A stretch of 64,000 bases of DNA from Leptonema illini DSM 21528 (GTDB lineage Bacteria > Spirochaetota > Leptospiria > Leptospirales > Leptonemataceae), in contig NZ_JH597773.1 in NCBI RefSeq assembly GCF_000243335.1, positions 2,473,684 to 2,537,683 of the forward strand, written 5' to 3'. Both the position numbers and the translations under genes were made by a program. This document shows positions 1 to 8,107 of the stretch, in pieces. Below the pieces are notes generated by a model. That model had not been told where the DNA came from, ran no database searches, and worked only from the letters and a program-made list of their open reading frames with translations. The stretch's first letter is position 1; every line of letters begins with the position of its first letter.

Positions 1-1
1 G

Positions 2-82
2 GATGCTTTGGCCAGAGCAGTTACACCAAAGTATGACCTTAAGGTCAAAAGCAGCATATCGCTTAAAACTCCTCTTTTTTAA
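2..82 (+). CDS. C-terminal tail of a gene entering from the left
   Basis: One plus-strand frame is open from the window edge to a TAA at 80-82 and gives 26 residues ending SISLKTPLF. The alternating polar/hydrophobic pattern and the terminal phenylalanine would fit the last strand of an outer-membrane beta-barrel, but the piece is too short to assign. No motif is recognised. A T-run lies at the stop codon without an obvious hairpin. Confidence 0.3.
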   Translation, partial: DALARAVTPKYDLKVKSSISLKTPLF

Positions 83-165
83 TGTCAATGCATCGATTAA
101 TATGAAACTGATCGACAAGAGTCGATTTAAGAATCTAAACAAGATATCTAAATGGAGACTTTAGC

Positions 166-417
166 ATGAAATCAATCCCCGGCCTTATATTGGTTGTCAG
201 CCTTTGTCTATCGCAGGCTTGCTCGAATCCCTTTGCACGAAATGATTGCGAACTGAACGAAGCCGAACCAGCGGAAGCATTGTGTGCTGTTATAAGGATA
301 TTGTTTACGACAGAACCGGAATTCGATACTCCTTCGGAGATCCAAAATCGAAATGCTGCGATTGCGTTTGCCTGTTCAGCAGCGATAGCTGCTCGCGAGA
401 AGTGCGACAGTAAGTAG
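166..417 (+). CDS. small Cys-containing lipoprotein
   Basis: This encodes an 83-residue protein with a lipoprotein signal peptide: basic start MKS, a hydrophobic stretch, then the lipobox LSQAC with Cys19 as the predicted lipidation site. The mature part is about 65 residues, acidic at first, with four further cysteines. I do not recognise a domain. It belongs to the general class of small multi-cysteine lipoproteins found repeatedly in this window (943, 25796, 26712, 27444, 42583, 42869), but its cysteine spacing does not match the seven-Cys set at 25.8-27.9 kb. The local DNA is AT-richer than the window average. Likely envelope-anchored; function unknown. Confidence 0.7.
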   Translation: MKSIPGLILVVSLCLSQACSNPFARNDCELNEAEPAEALCAVIRILFTTEPEFDTPSEIQNRNAAIAFACSAAIAAREKCDSK

Positions 418-500
418 CAGGATAACCGGGATTAAAGTCAGTAAAAGGCAATGCTCCCTCGTTTCTCGGCCGTCTGAATAAAACGCAATTCCTATGGGCA

Positions 501-932
501 ATGTCGATGTGGTATAACAACCTTTCAAAAGACGATAATTCCGGGAATGATCTATACCCACTGTTTATGTACTATTTAATGGCTCATAACGTCGCGCCGG
601 CCCAGTTTGGTGTTGATGAGGCCTCCTACTATCACGACCAGTTCGGGTCAACCGTGCTTAAAACTCGTAATCGTCGTGCGAACAGCCACTGGATTGCAAG
701 AGCGAACCGTGAGGTCTTCAGTCATGATTCCTGGAGCAGAATTCATAGGCGAGAGTATAAAGCGACGCCTAAAAGATGGGGAAGGTTACGGGGGGCAGTG
801 GCTGCGGTGAATACTGCATTCTCCTGGGCCGGCCAGGCAAGCCTTACGATAGCCGGAACAGTTACTTTTGGAGTCGCGAATATGCTTAACGGAACAAAAT
901 ATCTGGATAGCCCGAAGAAATGGAGATTGTGA
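501..932 (+). CDS. phospholipase A2-like fold protein, possibly truncated
   Basis: The 143-residue product contains D39-E-A41 followed by Y-Y-H45-D46, and about 20 residues later W64 with A68-N69. This resembles the calcium-independent-looking PLA2-like domains of parvovirus VP1 and bacterial polymorphic-toxin tips, where D..AA..HD and a later W..AD motif carry the catalytic His-Asp pair. The usual second Asp is Asn69 here. A hydrophobic stretch follows near residues 98-128. The frame stays open upstream to the TAA at 423-425 with plausible protein-like residues but no ATG, so this may be the C-terminal remnant of a longer gene rather than a complete one. There is no signal peptide. The family call is inference from motif spacing only. 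Confidence 0.45.
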   Translation: MSMWYNNLSKDDNSGNDLYPLFMYYLMAHNVAPAQFGVDEASYYHDQFGSTVLKTRNRRANSHWIARANREVFSHDSWSRIHRREYKATPKRWGRLRGAVAAVNTAFSWAGQASLTIAGTVTFGVANMLNGTKYLDSPKKWRL

Positions 933-942
933 GAGGATAGAT

Positions 943-1251
943 ATGAAGAAGTCATTTGTTTTTATTGTTTTGTTGCTTGCTCAATCTCTGAGCATGTGTA
1001 TCAAATCAGAACGATACATATGTAAGAAGGATCTGGAAGAGGAAGACTTTTTTAAAAATCCAGTCGCTTGCGCTGGTTATATCGAGAGTATTGAGATGAA
1101 AGCATACTACGAAGGAATCGGCGATTTATCCAATGCTCAAAAATCCGAACGGAATCGGGATATTTTCCTTCTCTATTGTGTTGAATACCTGGTAGAGTAC
1201 GAAAAATGCAGCCACAAATCCACAATTAAGCCAGCCGATATTGAGTTGTAG
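943..1251 (+). CDS. small Cys-rich lipoprotein
   Basis: This encodes 102 residues starting at ATG 943, preceded by GAGAGGATAG as a ribosome binding site. The start MKKS, the hydrophobic run and the lipobox LSMC (Cys19) mark a lipoprotein. The mature part has four further cysteines, including a closing pattern FLLYC-x8-KC, and is rich in Glu, Lys and Tyr. It begins 11 bases after the stop of the PLA2-like gene and may be co-transcribed with it. No family is recognised. By analogy with effector/immunity pairs it could be an immunity lipoprotein for the preceding protein, but the sequence does not show this. Confidence 0.65.
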   Translation: MKKSFVFIVLLLAQSLSMCIKSERYICKKDLEEEDFFKNPVACAGYIESIEMKAYYEGIGDLSNAQKSERNRDIFLLYCVEYLVEYEKCSHKSTIKPADIEL

Positions 1252-1642
1252 TTGCTGTCCCTAATCAACAGCAATGTTTCACACTGACAGGAGTATCGCC
1301 GTCAAGAGCAAGATGGAATTCAATTCGCCTTCATACTGCTCCCATAAACCCCGCGCAAGGGATGCGCAGGGTGGCGAAGCCAGCCCCCGCAGCGCAGCGA
1401 GGAGGCCGGAGCGAAGCGGAGCCCGCAGCAGCCCGATCGCCCAGAGGCCCATGCGAATACGGTATGTCTGCGATATGGGCGATGCGCCCGTAAACGTTAG
1501 CCGCAAAGGCCGGCTCACCCGCTCCAGCCCGCGCGCAGCCGCTCGAACTTTTCCCTATTGAAACACCGACGCTACCAAGCATCTCCCGTCTAACCAACTC
1601 CATCACGCCTGCACCCACCCGAATCCCCGCCTGGCAGGGCCC

Positions 1643-1733
1643 GCTCGCTCCCCCTGTGTGCGCCGAGATGACGCCTCCTTGCGTCAATCGTCGCCGCTCC
1701 GCACTCCTGCTCCGCTACACAGGGGGAGCGAGC
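1643..1733. repeat. long inverted repeat with inner hairpin
   Basis: A perfect 17-bp stem is formed by GCTCGCTCCCCCTGTGT (1643-1659) and its complement at 1717-1733. Inside the loop is a second hairpin, GACGC-N6-GCGTC, at 1670-1685. The flank CCCCGCCTGGCA at 1625 is shared with the structured element at 43.33 kb, so this may be a relative of that element. No flanking target duplication or transposase was seen. Confidence 0.65.
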
Positions 1734-1827
1734 AGGCTGGAATGAAAGCCAATAGAACACCTGAATTAATGCCGGTTGTCCCGTCTGGCCCATTCCAGCC
1801 CGCACGCATCCATCTACCACGAGTTCC

Positions 1828-1915
1828 GTTCCGCACGCAGCCGCTCGAACCAGGCCTGGTGCTCAACCGAACAACGAAGCACCACCCGCGTGGTGAGGGC
1901 GGCTGCGTGCGGAAC
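1828..1915. repeat. structured dispersed element, copy 1
   Basis: The outer stem is GTTCCGCACGCAGCCGC (1828-1844) paired perfectly with 1899-1915. Nested inside are a middle stem (1849-1854 with 1889-1894, one mismatch) and an inner 7-bp stem TGGTGCT (1857-1863) with AGCACCA (1878-1884) around a 14-base loop. The same architecture, including loop length, occurs at 43309-43394 with different bases in the stems. The element ends 6 bases from the stop codon of the minus-strand tubulin-like gene, so it would be the 3' end of that transcript. Confidence 0.75.
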
Positions 1916-1921
1916 TTGCCT

Positions 1922-4900
1922 TTAGCGGATCACACGGTGATTGACGCGCACCTCCCAGGCGGCGACGAAGGGAATGCGTTCGGCGTTTTCGACTAAATAC
2001 TGATCGATCTTCGCGCGGTCCGGCAGCGTCGGATCTTCGGCCTTCCGGTAGCGACGCACGATGGCGTCGATACGTTCGACGATCTTTCCTTTAAGATAGT
2101 TCTGCCATTCGAGCGATCCTTCGGCCTGAAAGTAATCGTAGAAGTCGATCTCGTCGCGATAAACGGGCAGCTTTACCTCGGCCAGACGCGCATCGGGCAC
2201 GTTGATGGCGGCGCCCGTGATCTCGTTACCCGCCGTTTCGCGCTGAATCCGCTCCATATTGTGCATGAGGAATTTTTGAACCGACGTCTGCTGTAGCGTC
2301 CACTTGACGAGTTCGGCGATGCTTGCAAAAACGGGAGACGGAATATGCTTCTCGATATAGGCTTCTTTGCTCAGGCCGGCAGCCGTCGCCCGATCGCCAG
2401 TGCCATCGCCATCAAGGATATCACGAATCACGCGATCATAGTCCTTGCGGAATCCGATCTGGCCCGACGAGTTCTTCTTCAAATAGCCGAGGGACGCCAG
2501 CGCCTTTGCAAAGGTCGCCGCATCCATGCTCTTCACACCGCCCGATTGCTCGATCTGCGAGAAGGCGCCTTCTACCGATTTGCGATACTGTGAACCCGAC
2601 GTAATGCGCCGCAGGTCGTCGTGCAGCGTGGCGTCATACTCATAGGCTCCGGCCGCATTCTTCACGACAAGCTCGTAGTGTACGAGTCCTTTCCAGAGCT
2701 GTGCCGGATTGATATAGTTCTTCCAGCGAAAGGGATCGGGAAAATACTTCGCGTCGAACTCGGCATCGTTGAAAATATGCAGCGGATGGGCGCGCTCGGC
2801 GATAACGGCATGATAATCGGCCTCGGAATCCTTGAGCGAAGGCATGCGGTAGAGCGGCAGCCCAAGACCGATGCCGACGCTCATGATCTCGTAAGGCTTG
2901 CACAGGTTAGGCAGCTCGAAGCATTCTACTGAAATATCCAGCTCCGCCTGCTGTCTTTTCAGATAGTGGTCCATGCGCGAAGGTAGATCGTTCTTGCTTT
3001 TCTCGGGAATCGTATCGCCCTCTTCGAACACGTTGATGGCAAAGCGCGAGATCGTACGGTAGTATTCCATCGCTTTCAGGCCCGAGGCATCGACGGTGAT
3101 ATAGGGTCGTGAGAAGCCGTCGAGTTTTTCGAGCAGATTCTTTAAGGGGATCTTGCGATCCGAGAGTACCTTTTCAATCGAGATCGATTCGAAGTTGAAG
3201 CCCTCGAAGCGTTTGCGAATGATTTTATAGAGCCCGAGGCGAAGGGTTTCGATCTCGATCTCAGTCATCGTCGCCTCATCAATCTGAAGCGAGGCCTTCT
3301 CAGCGTTATACAGAATGTCGCGGGCTTCGTCGGGCTTTTTGTCGAGAATGTCGGCGCCGGCCTCGGACTGAATCATTGCATTCAGCTCATCCTCTGAAAG
3401 TTCGAGAACGGCGATGCCTTTTTTGCCGATGAGCCAGGTCTGCACGATCTGAAACGTATCGTCGCCGCGGTCCATGGCGAGAAAATCGACCTCGTTGCAC
3501 AGATCGTCCACAGAGATGCGTGCGGCGAAATAGCGATTCACAAAGTTCTTGATCTCGTCTTTGTTTACGAGATAGAAAAAGAGCGGATTGATCTTCTGAA
3601 GAAGCTCAAAATGAAGCGACTGCACCTCTTCTTCAAAGCGGCGCGAAAGCAGACGCAGCTTTTCATCAAGCGGATTGAGAAGCTCATTACGAAGCCTGTA
3701 AAGCACGGACTTCATATCGCGAATAAACTCTTCAGAGGCCTGAAGCATCGTCTCATGCATCAGCTGCAGATGATTCGTACGGATCATCTGATAAACGGCC
3801 TCAGCCTTCTGAGCGTCCGTCTTCTGTTCGAGCTCGCCCAGCAGCTTTGAGATCTCGGAATCGGCGTAGAACTGCAATCCGACACGACACTTATAATAGT
3901 GCGCCTGATAGCTTTCAAGGCGCTGGAAGATCTGCTTTGTAAGCTCCTGACAGAAGAGAAAGCCGCGCTTCGGATCTTTCGTCACCGTGGCCACCATGTC
4001 GCGCATCACCTGCTCGGCCTTTTCCAGCTCCAGCTTCCACCGGCTTTCCATGCGACGCAGCATGCGCGATTTGTGATTCTCCATCTCGCCGCGGCCATAG
4101 TCGCGATTCAAAAGTTCGAGGATCGAATAGACCTCGTTTGCATCTTTCTTCTGTAACGCACGGGCCAGTCGATCCCGGTAAGGGTTGAACTCAGCCTGCC
4201 AGTCCATGCGGTAATCGGGGTACATGCGCTGAAAGATCAGCTTTGCGTTCAAGCGCAGGGCGCGCACAAGGCCACGCGACAGGTCGCCGAACGTTTCTTT
4301 AAGAAGTTCTACGTTTACGGGTGAATAGAACGATCGAATCACCTTCATCGATACCAGTCTGAAGCCGATATCGCGCATCTGCGGCGCCGGATACATCACC
4401 CGCGAGATGCCAAACGAGTTATACGAGGCGCGACGCTTCGGCTCCGCCCCCTCAAGAGGATAATAGATGTTCGTGCGCGTCGAGTCGTTCACCATGCGCT
4501 CTTCGATGGCGCCGCCGGCCGTCGAAGCGACGAACGTATAGATGAACTGTCCGGTCAGCTCCTGCACCTGATCCCGATCTTGAAGAACGTTACCCGACAG
4601 GTTCTCGACGTCGAGCAGGTAGAGCATTCCGTCGTTGAAAATGCGATCCTCGAAGCGGATCGTATGACCGCCCGGATAAATGGCCTGAAACGGGTTACCG
4701 CTCATAAAATAATCGAATTCTTTAAGTGCGGCATAGGCGTTGGCGCGAGCGTTGCGGTTATACACCACACGCTTGAAGGCCGACGGCAGAACGATGACGC
4801 CGTATATCTTCGGCTGCGGCCAGGTATCTTTAAAGATATCGCGAATCAGAGCCGCCATATCGAGGATCATGCCGTTACCGGTTCCGCCGACGACCGAGCC

Positions 4901-5740
4901 CGTTATGAAGATCGAGATCTGTCCGGCTCGCGGCGCATGACGCAGCTCAAACACCATCTCTTTCGGTGCGCGTTCCGGGCTGATCTCAAAGTAGCTGCCC
5001 TGCTCATCGCGCGGGAATATTCCCAGATGAACCTCTTCGGGCGGCAGATGCGGACAGAGAATCGAGCGCATCTGCTCGTCCATTGTCAGCTTCAGCACAT
5101 CATGGTGCCGGGGGATCTGCTCGTCGATATAGTATCGATTGCGCCCGGCTTCAGGGCGGATGACGACGCGCATCACTTCGGGCTGCGACTGCTCCTGCAC
5201 ATCCATCAAACGAAAGTACTTCGGATCATTGGAAAGAGATTCAAGCATCTCCTTCTCTTTGATCAGGGTGTTGCGGATCTTTTCAAAATTATGGAAGAAG
5301 GCCAGGCGGCCCAGCGCTCGCGTCTGATTCGCACCCTGACCCGATCGCGTCGAAATATTGAAGACGTCGGGGTCGGGTAACCATCGGTATGCCGGATCTT
5401 CCGTTCGCAGCTTTCGCAGATACTCGATGGAAAGATCGGCCGGCGTCGGCGTGCCGATGTACAGCATACGCTGATCGTCCTGATAGAACTGCTGATCGCC
5501 CGGAAAGCGATAGCTGCCGCCTTTGCCCTCGATGCTTGTGCCGATGTCGGTCGTATCGATGCCGATCCAGCGCAGATAACGCCGCGCCTCGGCGGGCATA
5601 TTCTTTTCGATATAGTTACGTCCCGACAGTATGCCTTTCATGCCCGAGCCGCCAAGGCCCAGGATGAGCGATTTTCGGACCATGGGCAGGTCGTCTTTGA
5701 GAACGCGAACGGCCGATTGATGAAAGAGATTCTCGCCCAT
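1922..5740 (-). CDS. tubulin-like GTPase family protein (Tubulin_2-like)
   Basis: This 1272-residue protein carries the nucleotide-binding signatures of the FtsZ/tubulin superfamily: a Gly-rich loop GLGGSG at residues 28-33 and the tubulin signature loop VVGGTGNG at 283-290, with an Asp (IGIDT, residue 62) between. The roughly 900 residues after the N-terminal GTPase-like region are long, helical and charged, with coiled-coil-like stretches around 500-720 and no recognised domain. This organisation matches the large bacterial tubulin-like family PF13809. The start chosen lies 4 bases after the stop of the upstream gene; Met20 (VRKSLILGLGG) is an alternative start closer to the GTPase domain. 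It is the last gene of a minus-strand set with a membrane protein and an acidic protein. It is predicted to be cytoplasmic, perhaps recruited to the membrane by its neighbour. Cellular role unknown. Confidence 0.8.
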   Translation of the reverse strand: MGENLFHQSAVRVLKDDLPMVRKSLILGLGGSGMKGILSGRNYIEKNMPAEARRYLRWIGIDTTDIGTSIEGKGGSYRFPGDQQFYQDDQRMLYIGTPTPADLSIEYLRKLRTEDPAYRWLPDPDVFNISTRSGQGANQTRALGRLAFFHNFEKIRNTLIKEKEMLESLSNDPKYFRLMDVQEQSQPEVMRVVIRPEAGRNRYYIDEQIPRHHDVLKLTMDEQMRSILCPHLPPEEVHLGIFPRDEQGSYFEISPERAPKEMVFELRHAPRAGQISIFITGSVVGGTGNGMILDMAALIRDIFKDTWPQPKIYGVIVLPSAFKRVVYNRNARANAYAALKEFDYFMSGNPFQAIYPGGHTIRFEDRIFNDGMLYLLDVENLSGNVLQDRDQVQELTGQFIYTFVASTAGGAIEERMVNDSTRTNIYYPLEGAEPKRRASYNSFGISRVMYPAPQMRDIGFRLVSMKVIRSFYSPVNVELLKETFGDLSRGLVRALRLNAKLIFQRMYPDYRMDWQAEFNPYRDRLARALQKKDANEVYSILELLNRDYGRGEMENHKSRMLRRMESRWKLELEKAEQVMRDMVATVTKDPKRGFLFCQELTKQIFQRLESYQAHYYKCRVGLQFYADSEISKLLGELEQKTDAQKAEAVYQMIRTNHLQLMHETMLQASEEFIRDMKSVLYRLRNELLNPLDEKLRLLSRRFEEEVQSLHFELLQKINPLFFYLVNKDEIKNFVNRYFAARISVDDLCNEVDFLAMDRGDDTFQIVQTWLIGKKGIAVLELSEDELNAMIQSEAGADILDKKPDEARDILYNAEKASLQIDEATMTEIEIETLRLGLYKIIRKRFEGFNFESISIEKVLSDRKIPLKNLLEKLDGFSRPYITVDASGLKAMEYYRTISRFAINVFEEGDTIPEKSKNDLPSRMDHYLKRQQAELDISVECFELPNLCKPYEIMSVGIGLGLPLYRMPSLKDSEADYHAVIAERAHPLHIFNDAEFDAKYFPDPFRWKNYINPAQLWKGLVHYELVVKNAAGAYEYDATLHDDLRRITSGSQYRKSVEGAFSQIEQSGGVKSMDAATFAKALASLGYLKKNSSGQIGFRKDYDRVIRDILDGDGTGDRATAAGLSKEAYIEKHIPSPVFASIAELVKWTLQQTSVQKFLMHNMERIQRETAGNEITGAAINVPDARLAEVKLPVYRDEIDFYDYFQAEGSLEWQNYLKGKIVERIDAIVRRYRKAEDPTLPDRAKIDQYLVENAERIPFVAAWEVRVNHRVIR

Positions 5741-5744
5741 ACGC

Positions 5745-6689
5745 CTACGCCGTCTCGCCTTCGTTTGCCGTTCCGCGCGAAAGGAACGGATCGATCATCG
5801 GATACAGCCCTTCATCGGTAGGATGGGCGACGTCATAGCCCGGGAAGATGCGAAAGAGACGCAGGTAGAAATCCTGATCGAGCCGCGTATATTCTCCGGT
5901 TTTGATCTCGATCGGCTTCGTGAATAAATGGAATTCGAAATATCCGCGCACGAACTTGCCGTCATGCCGCAGACGCTCGCCCAGCTGCAGGCGGATGGGC
6001 TCTTTTGCATCAATTTGTTCGAAGTTTGCATCGCCCTCAGGGTCGCGCTCCTTTTGAATTAAAAGACGCTCTCGCGAACCCATCTCGCGAAAGCCGGTCT
6101 CGCCGGGAAGATGAATGAGCACCTTGCCAGAGCGGCGTAGATCGATGCTGTACTTTTGAACGAGCTGTTGCGCCGTATCGTAGATATCGCGATCGGGGTC
6201 TTCGCGCAGGCGAAGCAGAATATCGAGATGGTTTTCGAGTATCTCGGTGCTGTATGTCTTGATGCTGCCCTCTTTGCGTCCGATGACGATCTGCTTGCTT
6301 TTTACGTCTTTGCCGGCCAGAGAAAACTTGAAAACCAGCCCGGGGTCGGGCAGATTCTTAGGATCGACGGCTGACGAAGGCACCGACTGTCGCACCGGTT
6401 GTTTCGCGGGCAGTGGCGGCTTTGCCGCCGGTTGCGGAGCTCGATCGGGTACGGGGCCAGCCTGCAGGGCTCGGTTCTTTAACAGTAAGGCCAGGTTGGC
6501 GGCCAGGGAGGCGATCAGGCCAATATCAAGGGCAATGGTCAGCACGACAAGATACAGATCTTTACTTCGAGCAAATACCGGTATCAGCAGAAGCAGTATG
6601 ACGATAAGGAATGCGATGAATACCTTCACCCCCAGCATATCGGGACCTGCCGACTTATTCTTTTCAGTATCCGCCGCTCGTTTTGCCAT
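5745..6689 (-). CDS. two-TM membrane protein, partner of tubulin-like gene
   Basis: The 314-residue product begins with a charged 20-residue segment. Two membrane helices follow (about residues 22-40 and 46-70), then a Pro/Ala-rich linker (78-105) and a soluble domain to the C-terminus with several beta-like segments. No family is recognised. An AGAGAGATAG ribosome binding site precedes ATG 6689. The stop codon lies 4 bases before the start of the tubulin-like gene, so the two are probably translationally coupled. The topology would put the large soluble domain in the cytoplasm, where it could tether the tubulin-like protein; that is inference. Confidence 0.8.
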   Translation of the reverse strand: MAKRAADTEKNKSAGPDMLGVKVFIAFLIVILLLLIPVFARSKDLYLVVLTIALDIGLIASLAANLALLLKNRALQAGPVPDRAPQPAAKPPLPAKQPVRQSVPSSAVDPKNLPDPGLVFKFSLAGKDVKSKQIVIGRKEGSIKTYSTEILENHLDILLRLREDPDRDIYDTAQQLVQKYSIDLRRSGKVLIHLPGETGFREMGSRERLLIQKERDPEGDANFEQIDAKEPIRLQLGERLRHDGKFVRGYFEFHLFTKPIEIKTGEYTRLDQDFYLRLFRIFPGYDVAHPTDEGLYPMIDPFLSRGTANEGETA

Positions 6690-6775
6690 ATCTATCTCTC
6701 TACTATATTAGAACCCGCAGGCTCTTCACCAATCAACATGTACCGGTCCATGCACCGGTTTATGAAGGCCACCAC

Positions 6776-7141
6776 TTACAGTTCGACGACCTTTCCGCCA
6801 AGATCCTCATCAAAACTCGCATCGGCCTGCGCAGATGGCGCGGGCTGCGCACTCTGCGCGGCCTCCGCCTGCCGGACTCCCTTTGGAGGAGGAGTGGATC
6901 TCGACGAAGATGCGTCTGATTTTGCTTTGCCCGGCCCGGTCGTTTCCGTAAAATCGGCAGAGTCTTCAGATGAGGCGGATTCCTCGGCAAGGCTCAGAAG
7001 CGGATCGGTCATGAAATCTTCAGATGTCTTTGCCGACTGTCTTCCTTTTATCGGCTCGTCGTCTATAGCAAGATCGACATCGGGATCAAAGATCCGAAGG
7101 GAACGCAGATGCGGATTTGCTCGGGCCATAACGCATGACAT
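6776..7141 (-). CDS. acidic low-complexity protein of unknown function
   Basis: The predicted 121 residues have an N-terminal segment with DPDVDLAIDDEP, then a Ser/Ala/Asp/Pro-rich low-complexity stretch and a short acidic tail ending GGKVVEL. It looks intrinsically disordered. There is no clear ribosome binding site; Met5 is an alternative start. It is kept because it is on the same strand as, and 86 bases upstream of, the membrane protein and tubulin-like genes. An opposing frame is open over the same DNA, so the coding assignment is moderate. No function can be assigned. Confidence 0.5.
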   Translation of the reverse strand: MSCVMARANPHLRSLRIFDPDVDLAIDDEPIKGRQSAKTSEDFMTDPLLSLAEESASSEDSADFTETTGPGKAKSDASSSRSTPPPKGVRQAEAAQSAQPAPSAQADASFDEDLGGKVVEL

Positions 7142-7219
7142 AGCAAAAGGATATTTCTGGAAAGTGTTTTTTAACCTTCAGAGATAGGAGGCGATAGCGG
7201 AAGCAAGGAGCAGCGGCGA

Positions 7220-8104
7220 TCAGGGGCTTTTCCAGCTGCCTATTTCGCGATGAAGCACATCCTCACGCGGAAGCACGGAACGCAGGCGACGCACCGGTTT
7301 ATTCAACTGCCGTCTGATCTCGGGGATCATCTCAATCGTCGCCCGATAGCCTTCGGCGATCGACGTCTCGCCCTCATGAAAATCCAGGAAGCCCACACTG
7401 TTCAGGTTCGGCGCTATCGTAATCTCTGCCTTCATATGAGCCATATTCGTTTCGCGCACGCGATTCATCATCGTCTCGATCGATCGATGCACGACATCGG
7501 CGAGCGAATCAGGCACGGTACTTGATAGATTCGCATTGAGATCCACTGCGATAACGATATCGGCTCCGAGCGCACGCGCAAGATCGACGGGAACAGGATT
7601 GAGCATACCGCCGTCGGCAAGCATCATGTTTCCGTACTCAAGCGGAGTGAAAAATCCGGGAACGGCGACGGTGCTTCGAATCGCCGGAATCAAAGGCCCG
7701 CTTGTAATATGGACCTCTTTCATCGAGATGAGATCGGTGGCAACCATGCCAAGAGGCAACGTTAGCTGCCTGAAGTCTCGCACAGGCAGATAGGCTTCAA
7801 GAAAATTGGCAAGCCAGCGCTTTCCGGTGATCATGCCGGCGTTACCAAGTCCGAAGTCAAGGTGTGCGATCGTACTGCCGAACCCCTTGTAGTTACGAAC
7901 AAACTCTTCGAGATTATCAAGGGCTGACGCCGCGTAAAAGGCGGCCACAACGCCGCCCGCAGATGTACCGGTTACGATCTTCGGTCGGATGCCCTCTTCG
8001 GCGAGCGCTCGCAGAACGCCGATATGCGCCCAGCCCCGGGCAGAGCCGGAGCCGAGCGCAATACCGATCACGGGACGACCGATCTTAAATCCCGCAAGCC
8101 TCAT
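7220..8104 (-). CDS. patatin-like phospholipase (RssA/NTE type)
   Basis: This 294-residue protein is a Ser-Asp dyad lipid hydrolase. The oxyanion loop GSGSARGWAH (18-27), the nucleophile elbow GTSAG with Ser48, and DGG with Asp164 are all present in patatin order. Family members hydrolyse acyl esters of phospholipids or lysophospholipids. No signal peptide or membrane helix is seen, so it is probably cytoplasmic or peripherally membrane-bound. The gene starts 3 bases after the stop of the acyl-CoA dehydrogenase gene and is probably in one operon with it, which suggests release of fatty acids for, or repair of lipids alongside, beta-oxidation. Substrate specificity cannot be read from sequence. 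Confidence 0.9.
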   Translation of the reverse strand: MRLAGFKIGRPVIGIALGSGSARGWAHIGVLRALAEEGIRPKIVTGTSAGGVVAAFYAASALDNLEEFVRNYKGFGSTIAHLDFGLGNAGMITGKRWLANFLEAYLPVRDFRQLTLPLGMVATDLISMKEVHITSGPLIPAIRSTVAVPGFFTPLEYGNMMLADGGMLNPVPVDLARALGADIVIAVDLNANLSSTVPDSLADVVHRSIETMMNRVRETNMAHMKAEITIAPNLNSVGFLDFHEGETSIAEGYRATIEMIPEIRRQLNKPVRRLRSVLPREDVLHREIGSWKSP

Positions 8105-8107
8105 CGA

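Larger units (their letters stand above)
1252..1921. other. non-coding, hairpin-rich GC intergenic region
   Basis: These 670 bases hold no convincing gene. Several overlapping frames are open on both strands, but they give Arg/Pro/Ala-rich low-complexity products. The stretch contains short inverted repeats (GCGCA-N5-TGCGC near 1355, GGGC-GAT-GCCC near 1477) and two long perfect stems described separately at 1643-1733 and 1828-1915. A 15-base segment, CGCAGCCGCTCGAAC, occurs near 1534 and again at 1836, which suggests fragments of one dispersed repeat family. It separates the plus-strand lipoprotein patch from the minus-strand tubulin-like gene. Confidence 0.7.

Noticed and set aside
1331-1687. 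Possible minus-strand gene in the GC-rich intergenic region
   Set aside because: The translation is Ala/Gly/Arg-rich low complexity and runs over inverted repeats; no ribosome binding site or motif supports it.
6738-7187. Plus-strand 149-residue frame opposite the acidic protein
   Set aside because: It is composed mainly of Ser/Arg/Ala without motif; the minus-strand frame fits the operon direction better.
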